Source: Taibaiella sp. (GTDB lineage: Bacteria; Bacteroidota; Bacteroidia; Chitinophagales; Chitinophagaceae). Taken from it: a stretch of DNA of 50,341 bases. Location: assembly GCA_014377675.1 (NCBI GenBank), contig JACMPD010000145.1, forward strand, positions 1 to 50,341, given 5' to 3'. Below are positions 8,912 through 16,063 of this stretch, one piece after another (the stretch's first letter is position 1; the number at the start of each line of letters is the position of its first letter). A model generated the notes under the pieces. That model was not told the origin of the DNA. It saw only the letters and a program-made list of their open reading frames with translations, and ran no database searches. The translations under genes were made by a program, and so were the position numbers.

Positions 8912-8919
8912 CAAATATA
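8912..8919 (-). promoter_or_regulatory. -7 element of the T9SS cargo gene
   Basis: TATATTTG on the minus strand (8912-8919) fits TAnnTTTG and lies 21 bases before the ATG at 8890. It supports that start over the upstream one at 8959. No clear -33 element was seen. Confidence 0.55.
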
Positions 8920-9015
8920 GTTTTATTATCGCAATAATGAATGCCGCAAAGGCTATCAACCTGATTTTTTACTAATCACCACTTCATCAAAACAATTCAC
9001 CCATCAGAATTGACA

Positions 9016-9954
9016 TCAAAGTAAGTCTTTCAATGCATTTTGCATATCGGGATATTGAAATTTGTATCCTTCATTAAGCAGCCTGGCCGGCAATACCCAT
9101 CGGCTTTTGAGCAACAGCTCGGTTTCTGTGCCCTGAATAAATGCCGCTACCTTCAGCAACCATTCCGGAGCGGGAATACCAACGGGCATGTTGTAGATCT
9201 GGCGGAGCGTTTTCATAAATATACTGTTTGTTACCGGGCGGGGGGAACTTACATTGTACACCCCGCCTGCCCGCTTATTATCAGCCAGCCACTCCATAAC
9301 GCCTTGCACATCGGCCATGTGCACCCAGCTGAACATTTGCCGGCCATCGCCATGCCTGCCGCCCACGCCCAACCGAGCCAGCCAGCCATACGGAACCAGT
9401 ACCCCACCCTTACCCAAAACAATGGCCATTCTTAAAACTGCTTTGCGGGTATGCGGCATGTGGGCCGCATCAATTGCCTGCTCCCATACCTTGCATACCT
9501 GCACGGAAAAATCATTTTCTATTTCACCGGTTGCCTCGTCCTGAGGTCGGTCTTCCGCATGGCGGTATATAGTTGCAGAGGTCACCTGTATAAACAGTTC
9601 AGGCGGGCGGGTCATCTGCTTTACGGCCTGCCCCAAAACATGTGTTGCGTCAATACGGCTGTTGATAATTTCGGTTTTGTTCGCCTCATTGTAACGGCAG
9701 TTAACGCTGCGGCCGGCGAGATTAACCAACAAATCGCAACCATCAATCTGAGCCGCCCAGGGGCCAATGGTTTTACCGTCCCATTGCAGGTATTGCACAT
9801 TGGCTGGCATTGTGGCTTTGCCGAAGGTATTGTTGGCGGCGCCTTTTATATTGCGGGTTAGTACGGTCACTTTGTTATGTTTGCTCCATTCGGTGGCAAG
9901 TTGCTGACCAACAAACCCAGTGCCACCCGCAAGAATTATATTTTTATTTTTCAT
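9016..9954 (-). CDS. TIGR01777-family NAD(P)-dependent epimerase-like protein
   Basis: A 312-residue extended short-chain dehydrogenase/reductase of the SDR39U1/YfcH group. Visible are the Rossmann loop GGTGFVGQQLA near residues 10-20, LLVNLAGRSVNCRY, the conserved SRIDAT segment, SATIYRHAEDRP in the active-site region, and LGKGGVLVPYGWL. The C-terminal part (PAPEWLLK and LLKSRWVLPARLL) is the DUF1731 cap. In this group the classical YxxxK pair is often altered; here the tyrosine of ATIYRH is kept but the lysine is not obvious. The physiological substrate of the family is unknown. The gene starts only 18 bases after the last of three tandem small-membrane-protein genes and probably shares their transcript. 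Confidence 0.85.
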   Translation of the reverse strand: MKNKNIILAGGTGFVGQQLATEWSKHNKVTVLTRNIKGAANNTFGKATMPANVQYLQWDGKTIGPWAAQIDGCDLLVNLAGRSVNCRYNEANKTEIINSRIDATHVLGQAVKQMTRPPELFIQVTSATIYRHAEDRPQDEATGEIENDFSVQVCKVWEQAIDAAHMPHTRKAVLRMAIVLGKGGVLVPYGWLARLGVGGRHGDGRQMFSWVHMADVQGVMEWLADNKRAGGVYNVSSPRPVTNSIFMKTLRQIYNMPVGIPAPEWLLKVAAFIQGTETELLLKSRWVLPARLLNEGYKFQYPDMQNALKDLL

Positions 9955-9972
9955 AAAACGATGCTTTAACTG

Positions 9973-10392
9973 CTAAAGATTGGTTTCTTGTTCAATAAGT
10001 GCATCGGCTGCCTTCCTGCGTAACACTTCTTTGATCAGTTGGAATTCAGTATGTGTATCAATAAAGTACCACGCCGCCATTATAACACCTATAAAAAGCA
10101 TGGCTATCGCGATGAGGCCAAAAACGGTTATACTTACAATAAGCGTTACCAGTGCTAAAGATACAATAGTGGCTGTCGCAATTTCGAGGATGATGCGGGT
10201 ACTGGTTCGAATAAGTTTTGGCAGAAAGAGCCGGTTGAGGATGATACTCAGTAGTTGCACCCCGCCAACCGTAAAATAGGCGAGCGCGAGAAACCCGATG
10301 TCACCTGTAACCAAAAATGTAACCAGCGGGATAGCGAAAGCCATAATTTGTGCCCAAAAGTCTATTCGCTTGTAAAAGAATATCTTTTTCAT
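9973..10392 (-). CDS. small four-helix membrane protein, paralogue C of a tandem trio
   Basis: A 139-residue protein with about four hydrophobic helices and no recognised domain. It opens with MKKIFFYKRIDFWAQ, has VGGVQLLSIILN after helix 2 and AAWYFIDTHTE after helix 4, and ends in a polar tail. The same three landmarks occur at the same positions in the two genes immediately upstream, so the three clearly arose by tandem duplication. Helix content and lack of polar catalytic residues fit a small integral membrane protein of unknown role. The gap to the preceding paralogue is 30 bases and to the epimerase gene 18 bases, which suggests one transcript. No known family name is claimed. Confidence 0.75.
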   Translation of the reverse strand: MKKIFFYKRIDFWAQIMAFAIPLVTFLVTGDIGFLALAYFTVGGVQLLSIILNRLFLPKLIRTSTRIILEIATATIVSLALVTLIVSITVFGLIAIAMLFIGVIMAAWYFIDTHTEFQLIKEVLRRKAADALIEQETNL

Positions 10393-10422
10393 ACAAGGGT
10401 TTTAAAATGATAAGTGCTGGTA

Positions 10423-10845
10423 TCAACAACCTGATTTTACCTGTTCCCCGATATATTGTGTTTCGGTAATGGTAATAACAAAGTACCAAAACGCCAAAAC
10501 AAACCCAATGACGACCATGGCGAAACATGTAAATATAATGAGCCCGCCTACAAAATGGGTGTATGTGTAGTCATTACCGAGTAAGACGGCAAGCCATAAA
10601 GCAATAACTATAATAGTAATAATGATAAGGCATAAATTATACCTATGTCTTTGCTGATGCCGGAACTGAGCAGGGAGGTAAAGGTGGTTTACAACACAAC
10701 TAATGATTTGCACCAAACCCAGTGAACCATAAATGGAAAAGAAAACAGACGCCTGATTAACTAGGCACCCCGTTACTATTGGGATGGATACGGCCAGCAA
10801 CTGCAATGCAATGTCGGCTCTTTTGTAAAGTAATATCTTTTTCAT
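10423..10845 (-). CDS. small four-helix membrane protein, paralogue B of a tandem trio
   Basis: A 140-residue protein with about four hydrophobic helices. It shares with its neighbours the opening MKKILLYKRADIALQ, the middle motif LGLVQIISCVVNH and the late motif LAFWYFVITITE. The segment between helices 2 and 3 is His/Arg-rich (FRHQQRHRYN) and would face the cytoplasm or periplasm, depending on topology. There is no signal peptide beyond helix 1. Its function is unknown. It lies 40 bases after paralogue A and 30 bases before paralogue C on the minus strand. Confidence 0.75.
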   Translation of the reverse strand: MKKILLYKRADIALQLLAVSIPIVTGCLVNQASVFFSIYGSLGLVQIISCVVNHLYLPAQFRHQQRHRYNLCLIIITIIVIALWLAVLLGNDYTYTHFVGGLIIFTCFAMVVIGFVLAFWYFVITITETQYIGEQVKSGC

Positions 10846-10885
10846 AATAAAGTGTCAGCGGATTAATTAAAGGGGAGCATTAGTT

Positions 10886-11266
10886 CTATACAAATTCTTT
10901 CCTGGCAACAAAGCTGCTCATGCGGCGCATTTCAAACAAGGAAATTGAAGCATACCATACCGCAAGAACCGGACCACCCAACAAAAGAACAATCCGGACC
11001 AAAATGGAAATAGATGATATAAGCAAAGATAAGGCTGAAAAATAAATGAATAGTAGTAATATATGTTCATATCGTGATCTTGACTCTGCCTGTAAAAACT
11101 GATCGAAAGAGGAATGATTGACTATACAGCTGATAACCTGAACTGCGCCGACCGTATAGTAAAGCGACATAGGAGTATGACCGTTTGCTACAAAATAAAG
11201 ACTGATGAGCAAAATGAAGACCTGGCCGAAAAAGTCAACTCTCTTGAAAAACAGTGTCGTTTTCAT
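10886..11266 (-). CDS. small four-helix membrane protein, paralogue A of a tandem trio
   Basis: A 126-residue hydrophobic protein, first of the three tandem paralogues in the direction of transcription. It starts MKTTLFFKRVDFFGQ, carries VGAVQVISCIVNH in the middle and LAVWYASISLFE near the end. The middle motif is nearly identical to that of paralogue B (ISCxVNH), less so to C, so A and B look like the closer pair. Function is unknown. It follows another small membrane protein gene (11341-11745) by 74 bases, so a longer transcript starting further upstream is possible; I saw no good promoter in the gap. Confidence 0.72.
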   Translation of the reverse strand: MKTTLFFKRVDFFGQVFILLISLYFVANGHTPMSLYYTVGAVQVISCIVNHSSFDQFLQAESRSRYEHILLLFIYFSALSLLISSISILVRIVLLLGGPVLAVWYASISLFEMRRMSSFVARKEFV

Positions 11267-11340
11267 ATATTATTGTTTTGGTTAATTGTGTACCGCCAGG
11301 CCGGTAGCCTGGGCTAAATGCCCGGCGGAAACATTGTATA

Positions 11341-11745
11341 TTATCTGCCGGCGATATTGTCGGGGTCTATTCTATAGTCATAGGCTTTGTTTTGTTTTTC
11401 TGCGAGTGCACGTTTGCGGAGCCTGAAGAAAACAAACATATTAAAGAAGTGCATGCCGCCCAGTATTAATATGATAGCCCCCAATTTGTAACTTAATACC
11501 TCAACTACCTGTTGCGCATCTATAACATATTCGCGGGTTTTAAGGGTATAGATGGCATAGCCGATATTAATGAGGTAAAAGCCGACCCATAAAAGATTGT
11601 TGACCGCCTGCGCGAGCTCTTCATTGCCATGGAAAATATCAATAAGAAATACCTGGCCATTCCGGAAGAGTGTATGGGCTACCCAAATAGTAAGAGCAAT
11701 GGTAAAAGTGAGGTAGAACGCGTATAAAATGAGGATGTTGTTCAT
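11341..11745 (-). CDS. uncharacterised membrane protein with three or four helices
   Basis: A 134-residue membrane protein. Helix 1 (about residues 3-25), a helix near 50-68 and one near 88-110 are clear, and the C-terminal 22 residues are charged and should be cytosolic. It resembles no paralogue in the neighbouring trio: the KRxDF and VQxIS motifs are missing. It lies between that trio and a GbsR/MarR-type regulator gene on the same strand. I recall similar proteins in other Bacteroidota but cannot name a function. The ATG at 11745 is the first in the frame and is followed directly by a strong hydrophobic segment. Confidence 0.7.
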   Translation of the reverse strand: MNNILILYAFYLTFTIALTIWVAHTLFRNGQVFLIDIFHGNEELAQAVNNLLWVGFYLINIGYAIYTLKTREYVIDAQQVVEVLSYKLGAIILILGGMHFFNMFVFFRLRKRALAEKQNKAYDYRIDPDNIAGR

Positions 11746-11898
11746 AAAAAAAATGTGAAAATGTGTGAGAAAAGAGATATTGTTCAGGGTACAGCTTCAT
11801 TGCGGCAATACTATAATGGCGGGGCATGTATATTTCTGTTCATAGCAAATGTTTTGTACTGACGGAATTTTCAGAAAATTATGAAAGATATTGTGTTT

Positions 11899-11918
11899 TA
11901 AAAAAACCGTTTCCGGTT
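11899..11918 (-). terminator. terminator of the GbsR-type regulator gene
   Basis: On the minus strand a 5-bp stem capped by a GAAA tetraloop (11905-11909 with 11914-11918) is followed by six or more T (complement of 11899-11904). It lies about 40 bases after the regulator's stop codon. Confidence 0.6.
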
Positions 11919-11958
11919 ATTGTAATCTGAAATACTTATGCTGATAGTTATGTGTACA

Positions 11959-12474
11959 CTACTTAAACAATTTTAAAAGTGTACCTGTAAACCAATGTTC
12001 GTCCATTTTCACCAGTCCATCAATGCCCTTACTCGCCTGCCCTGCAAATTTCTGAATGTCGTTAATTATCCCCACAAATTGTTTGGCGTCCGCTGCATTT
12101 TTGTCGCCTTGTTCCGCTTCTACGTTTTTAAGCTGGTTAAGGGCATTCAAAATCGGCTCTACTTCCCTGCGCTTGCGCTCTTTTACTATGCGCATAGATA
12201 CCGTCCATATATCTTTTTCGGCAGAGAAAAACTCTTTGCGCTCACCTGGTTTTAGTACCTTTTCCACTATGCCCCAGTTTATCAGTTCGCGCACATTCAT
12301 ATTAGTGTTCCCCCTGCTTATCTTCAGCTCAGTCATAATATCATCGGCACTCATTGGCTCCGGGGAAACAAGCAACAGCGCATGAATCTGCGCCATGGTC
12401 CGGTTTATCCCCCATTGGGACCCTAAGACTCCCCAGTTCTGAATAAATTGCTGTTTAGCATCTGCCAGTTTCAT
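11959..12474 (-). CDS. GbsR/MarR-family winged-helix regulator
   Basis: A 171-residue DNA-binding protein. Residues 20-95 form the winged helix-turn-helix: WGINRTMAQIHALLLVSPEPMSADDIMTELKIS, then RGNTNMNVRELINWGIV as recognition region and a basic wing (KPGERKEFF). The remaining 75 residues are helical and probably dimerise. GbsR of Bacillus senses choline and controls glycine betaine synthesis; members elsewhere have varied, mostly unknown ligands, and no betaine genes are present here. The regulator is followed on the same strand by small membrane proteins that could be its targets (inference). A strong promoter ends five bases before the ATG, so its transcript is predicted to be leaderless. 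Confidence 0.85.
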   Translation of the reverse strand: MKLADAKQQFIQNWGVLGSQWGINRTMAQIHALLLVSPEPMSADDIMTELKISRGNTNMNVRELINWGIVEKVLKPGERKEFFSAEKDIWTVSMRIVKERKRREVEPILNALNQLKNVEAEQGDKNAADAKQFVGIINDIQKFAGQASKGIDGLVKMDEHWFTGTLLKLFK

Positions 12475-12478
12475 AACA

Positions 12479-12510
12479 CAAAGCTATCAATTATATTCCG
12501 AACTTTCAAA
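12479..12510 (-). promoter_or_regulatory. strong promoter of the GbsR-type regulator, predicted leaderless
   Basis: On the minus strand TTTG (12507-12510), then 20 bases, then TAGCTTTG (12479-12486) matches the consensus closely. The last G is five bases upstream of the ATG at 12474, so the transcription start should coincide with the start codon. Confidence 0.7.
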
Positions 12511-12553
12511 ATTTACTGAAAATAAAATCTCGTGTTATTTGCGGCAATGTTTA

Positions 12554-13417
12554 TTACTTGCTGAGTACCCTAATTTCAACCCGCCTGTTTTTTGCCTGCT
12601 CATCGGGCATGGCGGTAATGGGGACTAAGGGTTTGGTGCTGCCTAAGCCTATATATTTAATCCTTTCTTTAGCAATGCCTTTGCGGACCAGGAAATCATA
12701 AACCATTTTCGCCCTGGTTACTGACAGCATCCCGCCTCCTTCCGCATCTTCTTTATCTGAGCCCAGAGAAGGATCAAGACAGCAGATATGGCCTTCTACC
12801 TGAATTTTGAGTGTGGGATTGTCGTTCATAATAGCAAGCAGGGTATCTAATGTGGGCCTTGACACCGCTAAAAGGTGATGCCTGTCGCCTTCGAACTGCA
12901 AATTTTTCAGCGCTACCGCCTGGTTAACTTTTACCGCCGCTATTTTGCTTTCCAGCCTGGCTGCCGCAGGTGCTACCATTTCTTTCCTGGCGCCGGGGCT
13001 TCCGTCTATTATAATGAGCACTTTCCGGTCTGAAGAAAGCCCCTTAACGGGTGCTGCGTGTTCAATACGCCCCTTACCTATCACCAGCTTCATGTCAGCG
13101 TCGGCTAGGCCCAGCGACAGCAGATATTTTTTCACATTGTGCGCGCGCTTTTCAGAGAGCGACAAGTTGTATTCCGCACCGCCAATAGAATCAGCAAATC
13201 CCAGAATTGTGAGTTTTTGGCCATGCACCAGCACTTCGCTGAATAAGAGTGTATCAATAAAATTTTTGGCAGACCTGCTGAGGGCTTTCTCTTTGTATTT
13301 AAAATATACTGATGCAGTATCTGTTTTCTGAGCGGTGGCAGCGGCGGGCGAACCAAGAAAAGCAACCAAAACGGAGGAGAAAAGAAGACCTTTTTTTGCA
13401 ATAACAGATAAGCTCAT
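12554..13417 (-). CDS. exported protein with two tandem OmpA-like domains
   Basis: A 287-residue exported protein starting at the ATG at 13417 (an upstream TTG at 13423 is in frame but unlikely). A signal peptide of about 30 residues is followed by two OmpA-like peptidoglycan-binding domains: the first at about 33-140 (GFADSIGGAEYNLSLSEKRA, then DRKVLIII), the second at about 170-287 (VEGHICCLDPS, LSVTRAKMVYDFLVRKGI, NRRVEIRVL). There is no beta-barrel and no TPR or lipobox, so it should be a soluble periplasmic protein tying into the cell wall. The second domain has a Cys-Cys pair and an acidic insertion not present in the first. The divergent esterase gene lies 190 bases away. A near-consensus -7 element, TACTTTTA, lies just upstream. 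Confidence 0.8.
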   Translation of the reverse strand: MSLSVIAKKGLLFSSVLVAFLGSPAAATAQKTDTASVYFKYKEKALSRSAKNFIDTLLFSEVLVHGQKLTILGFADSIGGAEYNLSLSEKRAHNVKKYLLSLGLADADMKLVIGKGRIEHAAPVKGLSSDRKVLIIIDGSPGARKEMVAPAAARLESKIAAVKVNQAVALKNLQFEGDRHHLLAVSRPTLDTLLAIMNDNPTLKIQVEGHICCLDPSLGSDKEDAEGGGMLSVTRAKMVYDFLVRKGIAKERIKYIGLGSTKPLVPITAMPDEQAKNRRVEIRVLSK

Positions 13418-13607
13418 AAACAAAATTTCGATTTAAAAGTAGCGGATTTTATAGAAAATTAGTATGCTGCCGCTATTATATTTTCTGGTCGCCTGCATTC
13501 AGTGGTTCTGATACCAAATGAATACCGGGCAAAGCGGGAGCAGCATGATTGTGCCCAAACCTAATAAATACCCTACCTTCATTGATGAATAGACAAGTTT
13601 ATTAGTT

Positions 13608-14735
13608 ATGGTGCGCCTGGTTATATCCATTCTGCTTTTATTATGGTCATTGTTGTGCGTGTTCCCCGCACCGGTTTTTTTCATGTGGTATATGGCTATT
13701 ATGGTGACCGAGTTCCCGGTTATTTTTATATCAGCCACGGTACTGGTGCTGCTCTGGGGCATAAAAGTAAACCACTGGCAACTGGCAGGAACCCTAACCG
13801 GAGCAGTAGCGTTACTGCTCTTCCTGACTCCGGTGGTAAGGTCTTACCTGCTTTCCCGAACGTTGAAAAAAAATCTGGAACAGGCTTTTAACGGCATGTA
13901 CGTTACCAAACAAAATAAGCCATTTAAGATAGGAAAACTGTTTAGCACTGGCGATAAAGTGTACGCGCCATTTACCACGGTGGTGTATAACGCGCCAGCC
14001 GCTGAACCACTAACCATGGATGTGTACCAGGCCGGCGCAAAAGGCAACAGGCCGTGCATAATAGTTGTACATGGAGGGTCATGGGCGGGCGGCGACAGCC
14101 GCCAGCTGCCGGAACTGAATGAACGGCTGACGACAGAAGGATATGTGATAGTCAGTATCAATTACAGGCTGGCACCGGAGTTCCACAGTCCTGCGCCTGT
14201 GGAAGACCTGGTAACGGCTATGAAATATCTTAAAGCCAACGCTTCGCAATACCACATTGATACCACCCGATTCGTTTTGCTAGGGCGGTCAGCCGGTGCA
14301 CAGATAGCGATGGCAGCGGCTTACAATGAACTGAAGTATGATGTGGCGGGCGTTATTTCGTTTTATGGTCCCTCAGATATGATATGGGGTTACCTGCACC
14401 CTAACAGTCCGCTGGTAATGAACTCCTGCAAAGTAATGGACGACTACCTGGGCGGCACCCTTGCGCAGCTACCGGAGCGCTACAAAGCGAGTTCGCCGGC
14501 TGAATATGTAACGGGGAAAATGGTGCCTACATTGCTGCTGCACGGCACCAATGACGCACTTGTAGCGTATGAACACAGCCCGAGGCTGGTGGCAAAACTT
14601 AAAAACACCCCTACCCAATACTACCTGCTCACCATGCCCTGGGCCACCCACGGGTGCGACTACACTCTAAATGGGCCTTCAGGCCAGTTAACCACCTATG
14701 CCGTTGAGGCGTTTTTAAAGCATGTATGCCGTTAA
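13608..14735 (+). CDS. membrane-anchored alpha/beta-hydrolase esterase
   Basis: A 375-residue protein. About 80 N-terminal residues form three hydrophobic helices; the rest is an esterase/lipase of the hormone-sensitive-lipase-like (Abhydrolase_3) group. The oxyanion motif HGGSWAGGD begins at His155, the nucleophile is Ser228 in GRSAGAQ, and Asp316 (HGTNDALV) and His348 (ATHGCDY) complete the triad. The catalytic domain probably faces the periplasm, but this depends on the topology of the three helices. The physiological ester is unknown. The ATG at 13608 is kept because the first helix starts right after it. It ends 51 bases before the thiolase gene, which has its own promoter element. Confidence 0.83.
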   Translation: MVRLVISILLLLWSLLCVFPAPVFFMWYMAIMVTEFPVIFISATVLVLLWGIKVNHWQLAGTLTGAVALLLFLTPVVRSYLLSRTLKKNLEQAFNGMYVTKQNKPFKIGKLFSTGDKVYAPFTTVVYNAPAAEPLTMDVYQAGAKGNRPCIIVVHGGSWAGGDSRQLPELNERLTTEGYVIVSINYRLAPEFHSPAPVEDLVTAMKYLKANASQYHIDTTRFVLLGRSAGAQIAMAAAYNELKYDVAGVISFYGPSDMIWGYLHPNSPLVMNSCKVMDDYLGGTLAQLPERYKASSPAEYVTGKMVPTLLLHGTNDALVAYEHSPRLVAKLKNTPTQYYLLTMPWATHGCDYTLNGPSGQLTTYAVEAFLKHVCR

Positions 14736-14752
14736 AATCTGTGGCTAATTGT

Positions 14753-14760
14753 TACCTTTG
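14753..14760 (+). promoter_or_regulatory. -7 promoter element of the thiolase gene
   Basis: TACCTTTG at 14753-14760 matches TAnnTTTG and is followed by GC, as often seen in this phylum. The ATG is 27 bases further on. Confidence 0.6.
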
Positions 14761-14786
14761 CAGCCAGTTTTTAAAACAAACGGCAG

Positions 14787-15992
14787 ATGAAAGACGCATT
14801 TATAGTAGATGGAATCCGGACCCCGATAGGTAATTTCAGGGGAGCCCTGTCGGGCATACGCGCTGATGATATGGCCGCGATGATATTAAAGGCGCTGGTG
14901 GAAAGAAACCCGGCGATACCTGCTGAAGCTATTGCTGACGTGATATTGGGCTGCGCCAACCAAGCTGGTGAGGATAACCGGAATATAGCGCGCATGGCTC
15001 TTTTGCTGGCAGGCATCCCCTACACTGTACCGGGCGAGACGGTCAACCGTCTGTGCGCATCGGGCATGTCAGCGGTTATTAACGCGGCGCGCGCCATACG
15101 CTCAGGCGATGGAGATGTGTATGTAGCGGGTGGTGTGGAGCAGATGACGCGCGGCCCGTGGGTAATATCAAAAACATCACAACCCTTTGGGCAAGACGCT
15201 AAAATGTATGATTCCAGCTTCGGGTGGCGGTTTATAAACCCGGCAATGCATGAAATGTACGGTACTGACGCCATGGGTGTGACCGCTGAAAATGTTGCTG
15301 AATTATACAATATAAACCGGGAAGACCAGGACCTTTTCGCCTACCGCTCGCAGATAAAAGCGGCCGCGGCCCAGCAAGCCGGCCGGTTTGCGGAAGAAAT
15401 ACACACTATAGAAATACCTAATAAAAAAGGCGCCCCGACTGTTATCAGTAATGATGAATTTATAAAACCAACCACTACTACTGATATATTAGGGAAGCTG
15501 AAACCAGCTTTCAAAAAAGATGGAACAGTTACCGCCGGTAACGCTTCAGGGCTTAATGACGGTGCCGCTGCGGTTTATGTAGTATCAGGTGAGGCTGTGC
15601 AACAATACGGCCTTACCCCAAAGGCGCGGATAGTAAGCAGCGCGGTAGTAGGCGTGGAGCCACGCATAATGGGCATAGGCCCTGTTGGCGCCACAATTAA
15701 GGCACTTGCGAAAGCCGGACTTACACTTGATGAAATAGATATAATAGAACTAAATGAAGCCTTCGCGGCACAAAGCCTTGCGGTAACTCGGCAGCTTGGC
15801 CTGGCTGATGATGACGACAGGGTGAATGTAAACGGAGGCGCCATAGCTATAGGGCACCCGCTGGGCATGTCAGGTACGCGCATTATACACTCTGCCGTGC
15901 TGGAACTGCACCGGCGCAATAAGCGATACGCGCTAGCCACCATGTGCATAGGGCTTGGCCAAGGGTACGCCGTAATACTGGAAAGAGTATAA
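14787..15992 (+). CDS. pcaF: acetyl-CoA C-acyltransferase, 3-oxoadipyl-CoA thiolase-like
   Basis: A 401-residue thiolase with the full catalytic set: Cys90 (NRLCASGM), His357 ([12 protein letters not shown]) and Cys387 (TMCIGLGQG). Among thiolases it reads most like PcaF/PaaJ, which cleaves 3-oxoadipyl-CoA to succinyl-CoA and acetyl-CoA: [42 protein letters not shown] and [13 protein letters not shown] all follow that subgroup. The pathway (phenylacetate or protocatechuate breakdown) is inferred from this likeness alone, since no other pathway gene lies nearby; a general beta-oxidation role is the alternative. It is convergent with gldA, and a hairpin separates them. Confidence 0.85.
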   Translation: MKDAFIVDGIRTPIGNFRGALSGIRADDMAAMILKALVERNPAIPAEAIADVILGCANQAGEDNRNIARMALLLAGIPYTVPGETVNRLCASGMSAVINAARAIRSGDGDVYVAGGVEQMTRGPWVISKTSQPFGQDAKMYDSSFGWRFINPAMHEMYGTDAMGVTAENVAELYNINREDQDLFAYRSQIKAAAAQQAGRFAEEIHTIEIPNKKGAPTVISNDEFIKPTTTTDILGKLKPAFKKDGTVTAGNASGLNDGAAAVYVVSGEAVQQYGLTPKARIVSSAVVGVEPRIMGIGPVGATIKALAKAGLTLDEIDIIELNEAFAAQSLAVTRQLGLADDDDRVNVNGGAIAIGHPLGMSGTRIIHSAVLELHRRNKRYALATMCIGLGQGYAVILERV

Positions 15993-16020
15993 GGTATAAA
16001 TGCTGATTTATTTACAGAAG

Positions 16021-16058
16021 GTGCCGGCAAGCTTACCCGAGGGTAACGCAGCCGGCAC
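16021..16058. terminator. hairpin between convergent thiolase and gldA genes
   Basis: An 8-bp GC-rich stem (16021-16028 with 16051-16058) encloses a second short inverted repeat (16033-16037 with 16042-16046). It lies between two convergent stop codons and probably serves both strands, though neither side has a long T run. Confidence 0.6.
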
Positions 16059-16063
16059 TTTCC

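Noticed and set aside
8891-8959. Longer start for the T9SS cargo gene at 8959
   Set aside because: It would place about 23 extra residues before a clean signal peptide, and a -7 promoter element lies at 8912-8919 inside that extension.
13499-13762. Minus-strand frame of 87 codons between ompA-like and esterase genes
   Set aside because: It overlaps the start of the well-supported esterase gene on the other strand and has no recognisable features.
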